A model generated the notes under the pieces. The model saw only the letters and a program-made list of their open reading frames with translations, had not been told where the DNA came from and did not search any database. Positions 44,787 to 54,437 of a stretch of 64,000 bases of DNA are shown piece by piece. Source of the stretch: an uncultured Clostridia bacterium (GTDB taxonomy: Bacteria; Bacillota; Clostridia; Christensenellales; Borkfalkiaceae); NCBI GenBank assembly GCA_947625865.1, contig CANQQD010000001.1, positions 62,001 through 126,000 of the forward strand, written 5' to 3'. Within the stretch, counting starts at the first letter, position 1, and each line of letters starts with the position of its first letter. The position numbers and the translations under genes are program-made.

Positions 44787-46703
44787 TTATGCATTGTAGA
44801 AGTCTATCTTGCCGGTTTCAATCGTGTATACGATTTTATATTTGCCAGCCGTGGTGCAGCCGAAGTCCGCGCCGAAACTTTCAACTTTTGTAAATTTGGA
44901 GTTAGCGTCGCCCGCAGTGCCCATATCGTCATATGCATGATATTCTCCGTCGCCCTCGGTAGCTCCCTTGGGATAAACTCTGATACCAAACTGCATTGCA
45001 ACTGCGCCTACCGTAAAGGTGAACTCGTAAGACTTTTGGTCTGTGGAAAGCTTAAATTTGTAAAGTGCGCTGAAGTTGTGCTCCCAATTGTTAATACCCT
45101 GTCCTACAAGATATATATCCAACGTGTCGGGGCTGTTTGTATTCTTTTTGAATGTAATTATCTTCGAATAGCCGTCGATTGTTATATCGTAGTAGCCTGC
45201 CGTTACAACCTTTATGTTGTTATCGGTAAAACTTACCATTTCAAAGGCTGCGCCGGGTTTATTGGTGTAGTCGAACTGATACAGATTGCCTGCCGTGTTG
45301 TCCGTTGTGGGAGTTTCCCCTGCGGCGCAAGCGCGTATCTGAATCGTCTGACCAGCTTCAAGCTGTTTGGTTATGGTGAACTTGCCGGCATTCCTGCCCG
45401 TACCCTCAATCAACTTATAGTTTTCGGGGGATTTTACAAATTCATTCCAAGCTCCGTTTGCTCCTATGTTGCCGTCCAGATAATAATCCATTGCCGTTGC
45501 TTCGCATGCGGTGTATTTTACGGAAAGTCTTTTAACTTCTTCGCTCGCACTGTCATAGGTGAAATCATATCTGCCGTCTGCCTTGGTTTTTATATTGGAA
45601 CTGCCCGATTTTTCTACATATTCCAGGCTTTCGTCCGTAAGGTTGATATTCTTTATGTACGGCGCGGCGCTCGTTGTTTTCTTGGTCTTGGTGCCGTCGT
45701 CCGCGGTAGTGATTTTTGTTACGCCCGTGTGGAACATAATTTGGTCGTTTGCTTTAAGCCATACGGATATGGAGTATATATCTCCGTCCTTTGACATTCT
45801 TGTGGAGTTGTTGAACAGGTCGCCCCACGCGGTAATATACTGCCCCTTTATATAGAAGTTTTTAACAGTAACATCTGTTTCCAGAACGTCTCCGTTGCGC
45901 ACCCAGGTTATCGTGTCATAAGTGCCCATATTATAGCTTTCTTTGGTAGCCTCGGTGTAGTACGGGTCTTTGGTATCGTAGTAGTCGTCGCCGGGATAAG
46001 TTGTTAAAGTAAGAGTGTAATTGCCCGCCGTTTCTACTTTTATATTGGTCTTTTTTGCGCTGTCGGAATAAGGGCTGCCCTCACCCGAAAATGCCGCCGT
46101 ACCGTCTTCAAGTTTTGTTACGGGAAGATATCCGAATCCGCGTTGGTTGTGCCAATCTTTATCGATAGCGAATTGGAACACGTCGTCTTTCATCAAGTCG
46201 AGAGTGATGGTATACTCGTTTTTACCTTCTGTTTTGGTAAGTTTATGCTCGTCAGAAGTTGCTTTGCCCCAATCGGAAGTAAACATAAGCTGGCTTGTAC
46301 CCGAACCTACTATGTAAAAATCACGCGTATCTTCCTGTTGCTTTGTAAAACCAGCAAAAACCGATGTATCTTCATTTATAATTTTGGTAAAATCGAATTC
46401 CACCGATTTGGTAGGCGTGGCATACCATTTCATAAATTCATAGCCGCCCTCTTTTTCGGGAATATATTCGGTTAAGGTTGTACCTCTTTCCACGCGCTCC
46501 TCTTTGAGTTTGGACATTTGGCTTACGTCCGTGGTGCCGGTTGCATCGTACCATGTAACGGCAACTTTCCCGTCGTCGGGCGGTGTGGGGTTGTTCCCAT
46601 TGGAGTTTCCGCCCTGACTATCGCCACCGCCGCATGCGGCAAGCAAAATCAGGCAGACAGTAAAAACTCCAAAAAGGAACGCTGTCAAAATTTTCTTTTT
46701 CAT
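44787..46703 (-). CDS. Secreted lipoprotein, probable starch-binding protein, 638 aa
   Basis: Lipoprotein signal with lipobox LLAAC (Cys24) and a Gly/Ser/Asn/Pro linker. A Listeria-Bacteroides-type repeat follows (MKWYATPTKSVEFDF...AGFT). The rest is a string of beta modules starting FYIVGSGTSQLMFTSDWG, FYIKGQYITAWGDLFN, YYLDGNIGANGAWNEF and IYLVGQGINNWEHNF, each with an xYxxG[xN]...W pattern like carbohydrate-binding modules of surface starch-binding proteins. Its position between two maltodextrin operons supports a role in holding starch at the cell surface; no enzyme motif seen. AGGAGG precedes the ATG. It is transcribed from its own promoter with two operators. Confidence 0.75.
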   Translation of the reverse strand: MKKKILTAFLFGVFTVCLILLAACGGGDSQGGNSNGNNPTPPDDGKVAVTWYDATGTTDVSQMSKLKEERVERGTTLTEYIPEKEGGYEFMKWYATPTKSVEFDFTKIINEDTSVFAGFTKQQEDTRDFYIVGSGTSQLMFTSDWGKATSDEHKLTKTEGKNEYTITLDLMKDDVFQFAIDKDWHNQRGFGYLPVTKLEDGTAAFSGEGSPYSDSAKKTNIKVETAGNYTLTLTTYPGDDYYDTKDPYYTEATKESYNMGTYDTITWVRNGDVLETDVTVKNFYIKGQYITAWGDLFNNSTRMSKDGDIYSISVWLKANDQIMFHTGVTKITTADDGTKTKKTTSAAPYIKNINLTDESLEYVEKSGSSNIKTKADGRYDFTYDSASEEVKRLSVKYTACEATAMDYYLDGNIGANGAWNEFVKSPENYKLIEGTGRNAGKFTITKQLEAGQTIQIRACAAGETPTTDNTAGNLYQFDYTNKPGAAFEMVSFTDNNIKVVTAGYYDITIDGYSKIITFKKNTNSPDTLDIYLVGQGINNWEHNFSALYKFKLSTDQKSYEFTFTVGAVAMQFGIRVYPKGATEGDGEYHAYDDMGTAGDANSKFTKVESFGADFGCTTAGKYKIVYTIETGKIDFYNA

Positions 46704-46727
46704 GTGATTCCTCCTATTATTTGTTAC

Positions 46728-46739
46728 TTAACCTGTTAA
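46728..46739. promoter_or_regulatory. Operator-like palindrome TTAACCTGTTAA
   Basis: Perfect 5-base arms TTAAC/GTTAA around CT, 34 bases from the centre of the matching site at 46760-46775 and just upstream of the lipoprotein ribosome site. Probably a second site for the same repressor. Confidence 0.55.
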
Positions 46740-46759
46740 CCAAAACTTTAAAAAATAAT

Positions 46760-46775
46760 GCTTAACTTGTTAAGC
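46760..46775. promoter_or_regulatory. Operator-like palindrome at the transcription start
   Basis: GCTTAACTTGTTAAGC is a perfect inverted repeat with 7-base arms, placed at the predicted transcription start of the lipoprotein gene, where a bound repressor would block initiation. Confidence 0.7.
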
Positions 46776-46811
46776 AATTAAATTATAGCAGTAGCGTGCG
46801 TATTTTGTCAA
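46775..46811 (-). promoter_or_regulatory. Promoter of the starch-binding lipoprotein gene
   Basis: On the minus strand TTGACA (46806-46811), 18 bases, TATAAT (46782-46787). Both boxes are perfect. Start expected near 46775, within the operator. Confidence 0.85.
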
Positions 46812-47041
46812 TACCTTTTCCGAAAAAAGTTTATAATTTTTATTTTTTGTTAATTTCTAACAAACGATACGGGCACGCAGCATAACCGCCCGTCCTTTAC
46901 ACAAGGACGGGCACAATTTTTCTAATTTCGGACCGGGACGGCAAGGCGGGCCGCATATATAAATGACCGGACAGCAAGCAGCCGGCCGGTCATTTATAAA
47001 AAATAAGGAGATTGATGAACTGTATAAGCTATATAAGTGAT

Positions 47042-49048
47042 TTATACTATACGGATATCCATGTCCGCCTGTATTACGGCAAGGGAGCCGATATCCGGCG
47101 TAAGGCAGACGCTGCCCTCTATATCGCCGTCGCAGCGGACGTATGCCGTATTCCCGCAAACGGTGCACACGGCAAACCGTTCGGAGCCGTAGTCCGCAAT
47201 GCCCGTCACCTCGGCGGGAATACCGTCATTGGTAAACTTGAGGTCATAGGGCGAGCACTCAAAGCGCAGCTTGCCGCCGAACGCCTTTTTTACGCCCATT
47301 GCCGAAATCAGCTTCGCCGAAATATTGTCGGGTGCGGCAAACACCGCGCCGCCGATATTGAGGAAAAACTCAATACGTTTTACCTTTTTGGCTTTAATTG
47401 TTTTCACGTCGGCAACCTCTTCCGAGGGTTGCCCTTCGAAAAGCGAGTCCATACCCGCCGGCGTAGCTTCTACCGGCGACGACGTCTCTTCGACTATCTT
47501 TTCCTTAAACATAAAGCCTTCCATGCATATCGTTTCGGGCATGGCGGCAACTGCCGTTTGTCCGTTTTGCAGGAGAGTTATTTTTTTCAAATCGAAGGAT
47601 ATGTTGAGTTTTCCGCAGGGAACTTCCCCGTCGGTGACCGCAAATATCCGCTTTTTGCCCAAAGCAATGGAAACGAGCGTTTTGTTGTCCACCCTCTCGT
47701 TGGCGACTACCTCGGCGCCTATATCGCCGCAGAATTTCACAGCGTCGGTGGGGATGAGCAGCTCGTATTCGCCGTCCGCGCACACTATCGCGGGAGGCAG
47801 AGCGATCTCCACGCCCTCCACCAGAATTTTGCCGCCTTTAACCTTGCAATCGAGATAATTGTACTCGGGCAACCTCGGGAGTATGGATTTTTCCGTTTCG
47901 ATATCGAAGAGATGTATTTTATCTATATTGAGCGCCGCAACAACAATGTCGCCGTTGTTTACCTCCGCTTCGTCCGACTGCAATATAACGCGCGTGCCGT
48001 TTTCGGTGTAGCCGTCGCCGTCCATGCTTATGTCGCCGTAGATGAGCGTCTGGTTGCCGAGCTCCTCCTTGTGCGACACTTTTACCTTGATAAGCGCGGC
48101 AGCCGAGGCAACCTTTTCGGGGTCGATGGAGATGTCCTCCGCCCTGAGGCCTATGCATACCTGTTTATCGCCGTTCAGATATGCGGGCTGCACCTTATAC
48201 ATCTTTTCATAGGGCACCTTTATCGCCGCGTCCGAGCCGTCTATGTTGATTATTACGCTCTCGCCCTGCTTTTTGAGGTAGCCCGTCAAAAAGTTCATCT
48301 GCGGGGTGCCTATAAAGCCTGCGACGAATTTGTTGCACGGGTAGTTATATAAATTCTTGGGCGTGTCTATCTGCTGCACATAGCCGTCCTTCATGACAAC
48401 TATGCGGGTGCCCATGGTCATTGCCTCCACCTGGTCGTGGGTGACGTAAATAAATGTCGTGTTGAGCTTTGCGTGCAGTTTCGAAATTTCCGCGCGCATC
48501 TGCGTCCTGAGCTTTGCGTCGAGGTTGGAGAGCGGCTCGTCCAGAAGCATTACCTTCGGCTCGCGGACTATGGCGCGCCCCAAAGATACCCTTTGACGCT
48601 GTCCGCCCGACATCTCCTTGGGCTTTTTGCCGAGATATTCGGTTATGCCCAAAATCTCCGCAGCCTCGGTGACCTTGGCGTGTATTTCGTCACGCGTCAT
48701 TTTGCCGTTTCTGTGCTTCTCGTCGCGGGGGACCCTTCTGAGCCGCAGACCGAACGCTATGTTGTCGTACACGGTCATATGGGGATAGAGCGCATAGTTC
48801 TGGAATACCATTGCAATGTCCCTGTCCTTGGGCTCGACGTCGTTTACGACAAGGTCGCCTATGGTAAGCTCGCCCGCGCTTATATCCTCAAGCCCCGCAA
48901 CCATTCTGAGGGTAGTGGACTTGCCGCAGCCCGACGGACCTACAAAAACTATGAATTCCTTGTCCTCAACGGTCATATTAAAGTCGTTTACCGCCTTGGT
49001 CCCGTTGGGGTAAACCTTATATATGTGTTTAAAAGTTAAACCTGCCAT
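47042..49048 (-). CDS. Second sugar ABC transporter ATP-binding protein (MsmX/UgpC type), extended, 668 aa
   Basis: Last gene of operon 2 and paralogue of the ATPase of operon 1. Walker A GPSGCGKSTT, signature MSGGQRQRVSLGRA, Walker B VMLLDEPLSNLD and YVTHDQVEAMTM are intact; the TOBE part contains CIGLRAEDISIDPEK. Like its paralogue it has an extra C-terminal region of about 280 residues beginning PEYNYLDCKVKGGKI, again with a FECSPYDLKF...YGSERF pattern. Here a linker rich in Glu/Pro/Ser (SSPVEATPAGMDSLFEGQ) is inserted into it. GGGAGA lies before the ATG; 15 bases after the amylase stop. Confidence 0.9.
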   Translation of the reverse strand: MAGLTFKHIYKVYPNGTKAVNDFNMTVEDKEFIVFVGPSGCGKSTTLRMVAGLEDISAGELTIGDLVVNDVEPKDRDIAMVFQNYALYPHMTVYDNIAFGLRLRRVPRDEKHRNGKMTRDEIHAKVTEAAEILGITEYLGKKPKEMSGGQRQRVSLGRAIVREPKVMLLDEPLSNLDAKLRTQMRAEISKLHAKLNTTFIYVTHDQVEAMTMGTRIVVMKDGYVQQIDTPKNLYNYPCNKFVAGFIGTPQMNFLTGYLKKQGESVIINIDGSDAAIKVPYEKMYKVQPAYLNGDKQVCIGLRAEDISIDPEKVASAAALIKVKVSHKEELGNQTLIYGDISMDGDGYTENGTRVILQSDEAEVNNGDIVVAALNIDKIHLFDIETEKSILPRLPEYNYLDCKVKGGKILVEGVEIALPPAIVCADGEYELLIPTDAVKFCGDIGAEVVANERVDNKTLVSIALGKKRIFAVTDGEVPCGKLNISFDLKKITLLQNGQTAVAAMPETICMEGFMFKEKIVEETSSPVEATPAGMDSLFEGQPSEEVADVKTIKAKKVKRIEFFLNIGGAVFAAPDNISAKLISAMGVKKAFGGKLRFECSPYDLKFTNDGIPAEVTGIADYGSERFAVCTVCGNTAYVRCDGDIEGSVCLTPDIGSLAVIQADMDIRIV

Positions 49049-49063
49049 TTTGTTTTCTCCCTT

Positions 49064-50602
49064 TTACGTTAATATAGCTATGGAACGCCCCGGCATATGA
49101 AGCGTATTCCCTTCTTTTTTTACAGAGCCCGAAACGCATATCGACTGCGCCAGCGTTCCCTCGGCTTCCGCCGACAATTCGCGCGCCGCAAGATTGATTA
49201 CTATGGTCACCGACTCGCTGTTATAAGTCTTTTTTACGATAAGCACGTTTTCACTCTCGCTTGGAAGCTTTTCGGGCGTTCCGCGCATTATTGCGGGGAA
49301 GGCGTTGCGCGCGTTGTTGCACAGCTTATAATAGCTCAAAATGGAATTTCCGTCCGCGAGCTGCTCCTTTACTCCGTCGAAAACGTATTCGGGAGTTTTT
49401 GCTCCGGGGGGAGTTTTTGTTAAGTTGGTTTTTGCGTTGTCCCAAAGCATACCCACGCGCTTGTCGGGGTCGGACGCGCTGCCTATCATTCCTATTTCGT
49501 CGCCGTAGTAGGTGAACGTGTTGCCGTTATACATTGACAAAAGCCCATAGGCAAACTTTATTTTATCCTCATTGCGGCTCATTACGCCCGCTATTCTGCC
49601 CACGTCGTGATTGTCGAGGAAGGGCGCCGGAATATAGCCGTTGGCAACGGAGAGCATGGTGTTCATTGAGTTCCAATAGGTGCTTGCAAGCCCCGAGTCA
49701 ACCGATTTGCGGACGTTGCCGTCGGCGCCGTGCGCGGGGAAATAGAAGAAACTGTCCGCGCCGCTCTTATAGAACTCTTTCAAATTTGCCGTTGACATAC
49801 CGTCCCACATTTCACCTACAATATAGGCTTGGGGATTGTACTTTACAGCCGTCTCCTTTATCCATTTGCAAAATTCTATGCTCTTTGCGGTGTTGCCGGT
49901 ATAGTAGTAAAAACAGCCGTCGAGGCGGAAGCCGTCCGCGCCCTGTTCCAGCCAGAATTTGATTATGTTGTCGATCTCCGCGCGAACGTCCTCGTTGTCG
50001 AGGTTCAGATCGGGCATACCGCCGTCAAACCTGCCCTCGTAGTACACGTTGCCGTTCTTGTGGTAGTACGTGAGCTGTGTCGTGGAAAAGTTGTACCAAT
50101 CCCTGTACTTCGCGTCCGCGCCCTGCACGCCGTTGCGGCTGTTCACCGCGTTTACGAACCACTGGTTGGAGGAGGCCGTGTGGTTTACCACCAGATCGGT
50201 GATTACCTTTATCCCCCTCTCGTGCGCGGCTTGTGTCAGCTCCCCGAAGTCCTCCAAAGTGCCGTACTTGGAATTTACCTTGTAGTAGTCCCGCACGTCA
50301 TAGCCGTGATAGCTGGGGGAATCGCAGATGGGCATGAGCCATATGCCCGTGTAGCCCATATCGCGTATGTAGTCGAGCTTGGATGTAACGCCGTCTAAAT
50401 CGCCGTAGCCGTCGCCGTTTGAGTCGCAAAAGGAATATACGAATATCTCGTAGTAGTTGTCGTAGCTGTCGTCCACTATGTTTTCGGCGAGCAGGTCGAG
50501 CTCCGCCGCCCCTGACGGGCTTTCGGCGCACCCCCCGAGCGGAACAGCCGCAAGCATGGCGGCGCATAATATGCACAAAATATACAGTAATTTGTTTTTC
50601 AT
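49064..50602 (-). CDS. Secreted lipoprotein alpha-amylase (GH13), 512 aa
   Basis: Extracellular GH13 alpha-amylase attached by a lipid: lipobox PLGGC (Cys25). Catalytic regions: YEIFVYSFCDSNGDGYGDL, VITDLVVNHT, the nucleophile in GFRLDGCFYY, the general acid in YIVGEMWDG and FLDNHDVGR. The NSDGDG-like loop at DSNGDGYGDLDG is a calcium-site type. It lies inside the permease operon, so starch degradation at the surface and uptake are produced together. Length is normal for a single-domain enzyme with no added starch-binding module. Confidence 0.92.
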   Translation of the reverse strand: MKNKLLYILCILCAAMLAAVPLGGCAESPSGAAELDLLAENIVDDSYDNYYEIFVYSFCDSNGDGYGDLDGVTSKLDYIRDMGYTGIWLMPICDSPSYHGYDVRDYYKVNSKYGTLEDFGELTQAAHERGIKVITDLVVNHTASSNQWFVNAVNSRNGVQGADAKYRDWYNFSTTQLTYYHKNGNVYYEGRFDGGMPDLNLDNEDVRAEIDNIIKFWLEQGADGFRLDGCFYYYTGNTAKSIEFCKWIKETAVKYNPQAYIVGEMWDGMSTANLKEFYKSGADSFFYFPAHGADGNVRKSVDSGLASTYWNSMNTMLSVANGYIPAPFLDNHDVGRIAGVMSRNEDKIKFAYGLLSMYNGNTFTYYGDEIGMIGSASDPDKRVGMLWDNAKTNLTKTPPGAKTPEYVFDGVKEQLADGNSILSYYKLCNNARNAFPAIMRGTPEKLPSESENVLIVKKTYNSESVTIVINLAARELSAEAEGTLAQSICVSGSVKKEGNTLHMPGRSIAILT

Positions 50603-50603
50603 T

Positions 50604-51473
50604 TTAACCCTTTACGGAGCCGCCCGTCACTCCCTCCACATAGTAGCGCTGCAACAGGAAGAAAAGCCCTGTGGGAACTATGGAGACGATTACCGCCGCC
50701 GCGCAGAAGCGCGTGAAATATTCGGCCGCCGTTTCGCGCTGCAACATTTCCTTTAAGCCCACGGCAACGTTCCAGTTGTTCTGGTTGCCGAGAGTTATGA
50801 GGGAAGCGAACATATATTCCCCCCACGGCGCCAAAAATGACGTTAAAACGGTATAGATTATGATGGGCTTTGCAAGGGGCAATATGATCTTGAAGAAAAC
50901 CGTGCGGCGGCTTGCGCCGTCTATCCTTGCCGCCTCGTCCAGCGAACGGGGAATGGTATCGAAAAAGCCCTTGCAGATATAGTATCCCATGCACGAACTG
51001 CCCACATAGACGAGAATGAGCCCGACTATGCCGAAATTCTGCGTGAGGTTCAACAGCTTTAAGAGGAAATACAGCGCCGTCATGGACATAAAGCCGGGGA
51101 ACATTCCCAAAACGAGCATAAGGTTCATTAGTGGCTTGCGCATTTTAAAGCGCAGGCGGGAAAGCGCGTAGCTGGTTACGAGAACTATTACCGTTTGGAT
51201 AACCGTGACAACAACGGCAATTATAAGCGTTGTGCCGTACCACTTTAAAAAGTTGAAGGGCTTTGTTTCGGTGAAAAGCTTTATATAGTTGTCAAAAGTC
51301 CATTTGCGGGGGAAGAAACTGCTTGTGGCAAGACCCATTTCGCCGCGGAAGGACTGCATAAGCATATATGCGAACGGCACGAGCCAGATAAAGCTTATGA
51401 TAACCAAAATAACGTAGATTATTGAGTTTGAAAGCCTTTCGGCTCCCTTTTTGCTGCGTAATTTCTTTGCCAT
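50604..51473 (-). CDS. Second MalG-type permease, 289 aa
   Basis: Permease of importer 2. First hydrophobic segment IIYVILVIISFIWLVPFAYML; EAA motif EAARIDGASRRTVFFKIILP. It ends FFLLQRYYVEGVTGGSVKG, the usual C-terminus of MalG-like proteins. Its start shares one base with the stop of the MalF-type gene (TAATG), and the amylase gene begins one base after its stop, so the three are translationally linked. Confidence 0.9.
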   Translation of the reverse strand: MAKKLRSKKGAERLSNSIIYVILVIISFIWLVPFAYMLMQSFRGEMGLATSSFFPRKWTFDNYIKLFTETKPFNFLKWYGTTLIIAVVVTVIQTVIVLVTSYALSRLRFKMRKPLMNLMLVLGMFPGFMSMTALYFLLKLLNLTQNFGIVGLILVYVGSSCMGYYICKGFFDTIPRSLDEAARIDGASRRTVFFKIILPLAKPIIIYTVLTSFLAPWGEYMFASLITLGNQNNWNVAVGLKEMLQRETAAEYFTRFCAAAVIVSIVPTGLFFLLQRYYVEGVTGGSVKG

Positions 51474-53002
51474 TACATGAAGTCCTCCTCGTTTTTAACA
51501 GCCTTTGAACGGTTGTATACCACAAGGGATATTGCCGCGGTTATAATGAACATCATAATACTTATAACCGAAGCAACGCCGTATAACTTTTCGTTCATTA
51601 TCATCTTGTAGAGCCAGGTTATGAGCAAGTCGGTCTGTCCCGCGCCGCCTGCAGCGCCTGACGAAAGAAGGGGCGCGCCGCCCGTCAGCAGGAAGATGAC
51701 GTTGAAGTTGTTGAGATTGCCTATAAACTGGGTTATGAGATAGGGCGTGGTTACGTGCAGAACGTAGGGCAAGGTTATTTTCATATACGCCTTTACGGGA
51801 CCGGCGCCGTCGATTTTAGCCGACTCGTACAGATCCTCGGGGATATTCATAAGAATGCCCGTGCACATAAGCATTGTATAGGGTATGCCGACCCACATAT
51901 TTACCACGATTATGGTGACCTTTGCAACGGTGCCGTCCGATAAAAACGGAATCGGTCCCGAAGTTATGCCCCACTCCTGCAGCATGGTGTTTACAAAGCC
52001 CGTGTCGCTGAGCATCTGGGACATAAGCAAAAGGCTTATGAACTGCGGAACGGCTATGGTTAAAATGAGTATCGTCCTCCACAGCTTTTTGAGGCGTATG
52101 CCCTTTTTATTTATGATAAGCGCAACTATCATTCCGAGAATATAGTTGGAGAACGTGGCAAAGAACGCCCAGATTACCGTCCAGATAAGGATATCGAGGA
52201 AAACCTTGCCGAAGTTGTTAGCCGCGCCGACTGCGCCGCCGCCGAAAAGCTTTGCAAAGTTATCCCAGCCTATCCATGTGAACAGCGTTGTGGGCGGATT
52301 GTGGTTTACGTCGTAGTTGGTAAACGCCACGAATATCATAAATATAATGGGGAATATGGTGAATATTGTAAGCCCCAGAAGAGGAACGGACAGCAGCGTT
52401 TTGTGATACTGTTCGTCGGCAAGGGAGGATATGTCGTCCCTTGCGGTGGGCAATTTTTTGCGCGCTTCCTCTATCTCCTGCGCAGCGTAGCCCGTTTTTA
52501 AGTTGTAATACCAAAGATATACAAAAGAAACTATTATAAAGAGCGTTAAAATGCTGTATATCAGAATAAGGAGGCTGTTGTCTCCCGCGGTATATTTTTC
52601 GATTCCCGTCACGGGGTCGATGTAACTTCCCCTTTCGTGCGTGCCGAGCGTGCCGAACATTGCAAGTTGTCCGGCGCCGAAAAATACCATGTACAGCACG
52701 AACAGCACCTCAAACACAAAATAGATAAGCCCCCGCATTATCTGTTTGCGCGCAAGGTGCGAAAAGCCCATTACAACAAAGGACGTTCTTGTCTTCCAGT
52801 CGCCGTATTTTGCAGCGTTGGATATAACCGAAAACCAGCCCTTGAGCGTGTACCACAGCCTTAAAAACAATGCCGGAATTACGGCGGTAAAAAAGCGCTT
52901 GAATTTATTTGGGATATTATTGAAAAACCACACGAAATTATAGCCGAATTTTTGGAGTGCGGTCATTTTCAAATATTCCAGCTCGGGAATTCTTTCAGTC
53001 AT
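51473..53002 (-). CDS. Second MalF-type permease, 509 aa
   Basis: Larger permease of importer 2: N-terminal cytoplasmic region, hydrophobic segments, and EAA motif ESAKIDGAGPVKAYMKITLP (with Ser for the first Ala) near residue 405. GGAPLLSSGAAGGAGQTDLL is a typical external loop before the last helices. ATG at 53002 follows AGGTGA by five bases, about 70 bases after the binding-protein gene. Confidence 0.9.
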   Translation of the reverse strand: MTERIPELEYLKMTALQKFGYNFVWFFNNIPNKFKRFFTAVIPALFLRLWYTLKGWFSVISNAAKYGDWKTRTSFVVMGFSHLARKQIMRGLIYFVFEVLFVLYMVFFGAGQLAMFGTLGTHERGSYIDPVTGIEKYTAGDNSLLILIYSILTLFIIVSFVYLWYYNLKTGYAAQEIEEARKKLPTARDDISSLADEQYHKTLLSVPLLGLTIFTIFPIIFMIFVAFTNYDVNHNPPTTLFTWIGWDNFAKLFGGGAVGAANNFGKVFLDILIWTVIWAFFATFSNYILGMIVALIINKKGIRLKKLWRTILILTIAVPQFISLLLMSQMLSDTGFVNTMLQEWGITSGPIPFLSDGTVAKVTIIVVNMWVGIPYTMLMCTGILMNIPEDLYESAKIDGAGPVKAYMKITLPYVLHVTTPYLITQFIGNLNNFNVIFLLTGGAPLLSSGAAGGAGQTDLLITWLYKMIMNEKLYGVASVISIMMFIITAAISLVVYNRSKAVKNEEDFM

Positions 53003-53073
53003 AAATCACCTGTAATTACCGAATTTGGGGCAAAGCGTGCTTTGCCCCAATTGTACGGTTATTGCGTTTTTCG

Positions 53074-54381
53074 TTACGATTGGGAAGTTGTTTGTCCCTT
53101 GAGTTCCTGCACGAGTTTAGCTACACGGCTGGTTATATCCTGCGTGGTGGGAGCCGTGTCGGCTTTGGTCCACTCTATAACTTTGGTGCCGTAAGCTTCC
53201 ATTGCGGACCAATATGTGGAAGGCATGGACTTCTGTATTACGTAGTTGTGCTCGAACTGCTTCGATATTGCGCCTATGGCAACGTTGTTTTTAACCTTAT
53301 CCATTGCGGCAACGGTCTTGTTGGAAGGACCTATTTCAACCGCGTCGAATCTCTTTTCCTGCATAGCCTGGCTGGAAAGGAACTGCGCCAGTTTGTGAGC
53401 TTCCTCGGGGTGCTTGGAATAGGAGTTTACGCCGTAGAGCTTGTAGCCCGCAAAGGTATACCAGTGATATGTTTTTTGATCGAGGCTGCTCACGTAGTCG
53501 GGCAGTATGGTTGCCGCGTATTTATCGCCGAGATTTTCGGAGATGAGTTTGCCGTTCCACGTTCCGGTTATGGCAACGCCCATTTTGTTGTTTGTGACAT
53601 ACTCGCTTATAACGGTGTCGTCGCCGTCAACAAGGGCGTCGTGCTTGCCCAGATCATAGTGCATCTGCGCGCCTATAACGCCTGCGGTGTATTCGCTTTC
53701 CGTTCCGTCTGCCGCCACTGCCTTTTTGGTGTCGAAATCGCAGGCAATGCCGTTTTCAGCAGGTTCCGCGCCGTTCCATGTAACTTCGTAGGTGCCGCCC
53801 GCGCCGTAGATGAACGAGCCTGCATACCAGCCGGTTTTCATCTGGTAAATGAAGTACAGACTCTTTTCTGCGCACGCGTCGAGAATATCGTTGAGGGTCA
53901 TATCCTCTATTTTGGTGCCTGCGGGAACTATGTCGGTGTTGTAGTACATAAAGAAGCCGTTGTCCGCAGCGTAGGGATAGCCGTAGTAGGCATCCCCTAT
54001 TTTGCCCGATTCAACCGCGCCGGCGTCGTCGGTCTGCTTCATCGAGGTTACCGCCGCGTCGGGAACCTTTGCAAGCGCGCCTATGGAGCGGAGCTGTACA
54101 AGCTGGTCGTTTGCATAGGCATACACGTCGGCGCCCGCCTCTACGTCCTGCGAAAGCTTTGAATATGCGTCGCCTTCGCCGACTATGCCAAGTTCGATAG
54201 GTATTGTTATATCGGGATTCTGTGCAAGGAACTCGTCAACCATTTGCTGTAAAACGGCTTGTTGCGTGGCAGGTCCCCACACAATCATTTTGTCTTCGCC
54301 GCCTCCGCAAGCCGAAAGCCCCATCACGGTTCCTGCGGCTATTGCGCCGCATGCAAGTAGAGAGATAATACGTTTTTTCAT
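53074..54381 (-). CDS. Sugar-binding lipoprotein (MalE type), 435 aa
   Basis: Substrate-binding protein of importer 2, probably for maltodextrins. Signal peptide MKKRIISLLACGAIAAG with lipobox LSAC (Cys25). Family phrases include YGYPYAADNGFFMYYNTDIV, GVAITGTWNGKLI and HWYTFAGYKLYGVN. The frame is open from 54411, but ATG at 54381 with GGAGG six bases before gives the proper signal peptide. It heads operon 2 (binding protein, two permeases, amylase, ATPase). Upstream lies a structured repeat element. Confidence 0.92.
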   Translation of the reverse strand: MKKRIISLLACGAIAAGTVMGLSACGGGEDKMIVWGPATQQAVLQQMVDEFLAQNPDITIPIELGIVGEGDAYSKLSQDVEAGADVYAYANDQLVQLRSIGALAKVPDAAVTSMKQTDDAGAVESGKIGDAYYGYPYAADNGFFMYYNTDIVPAGTKIEDMTLNDILDACAEKSLYFIYQMKTGWYAGSFIYGAGGTYEVTWNGAEPAENGIACDFDTKKAVAADGTESEYTAGVIGAQMHYDLGKHDALVDGDDTVISEYVTNNKMGVAITGTWNGKLISENLGDKYAATILPDYVSSLDQKTYHWYTFAGYKLYGVNSYSKHPEEAHKLAQFLSSQAMQEKRFDAVEIGPSNKTVAAMDKVKNNVAIGAISKQFEHNYVIQKSMPSTYWSAMEAYGTKVIEWTKADTAPTTQDITSRVAKLVQELKGQTTSQS

Positions 54382-54437
54382 TTTTTCCTCCAAAATTTTA
54401 TAAAATCGCACTCATGTGCTAAAATTTTTTACTATTT

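Larger units (their letters stand above)
46704..47041. other. Intergenic control region
   Basis: 338 bases without a gene: promoter and two operators of the lipoprotein gene (46728-46811), an AT-rich stretch, a hairpin GCCCGTCCTT/AAGGACGGGC (46887-46912), and a longer hairpin with arms near 46959-46972 and 46983-46997 (ATGACCGG/CCGGTCAT) that may end operon 2. Confidence 0.7.
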
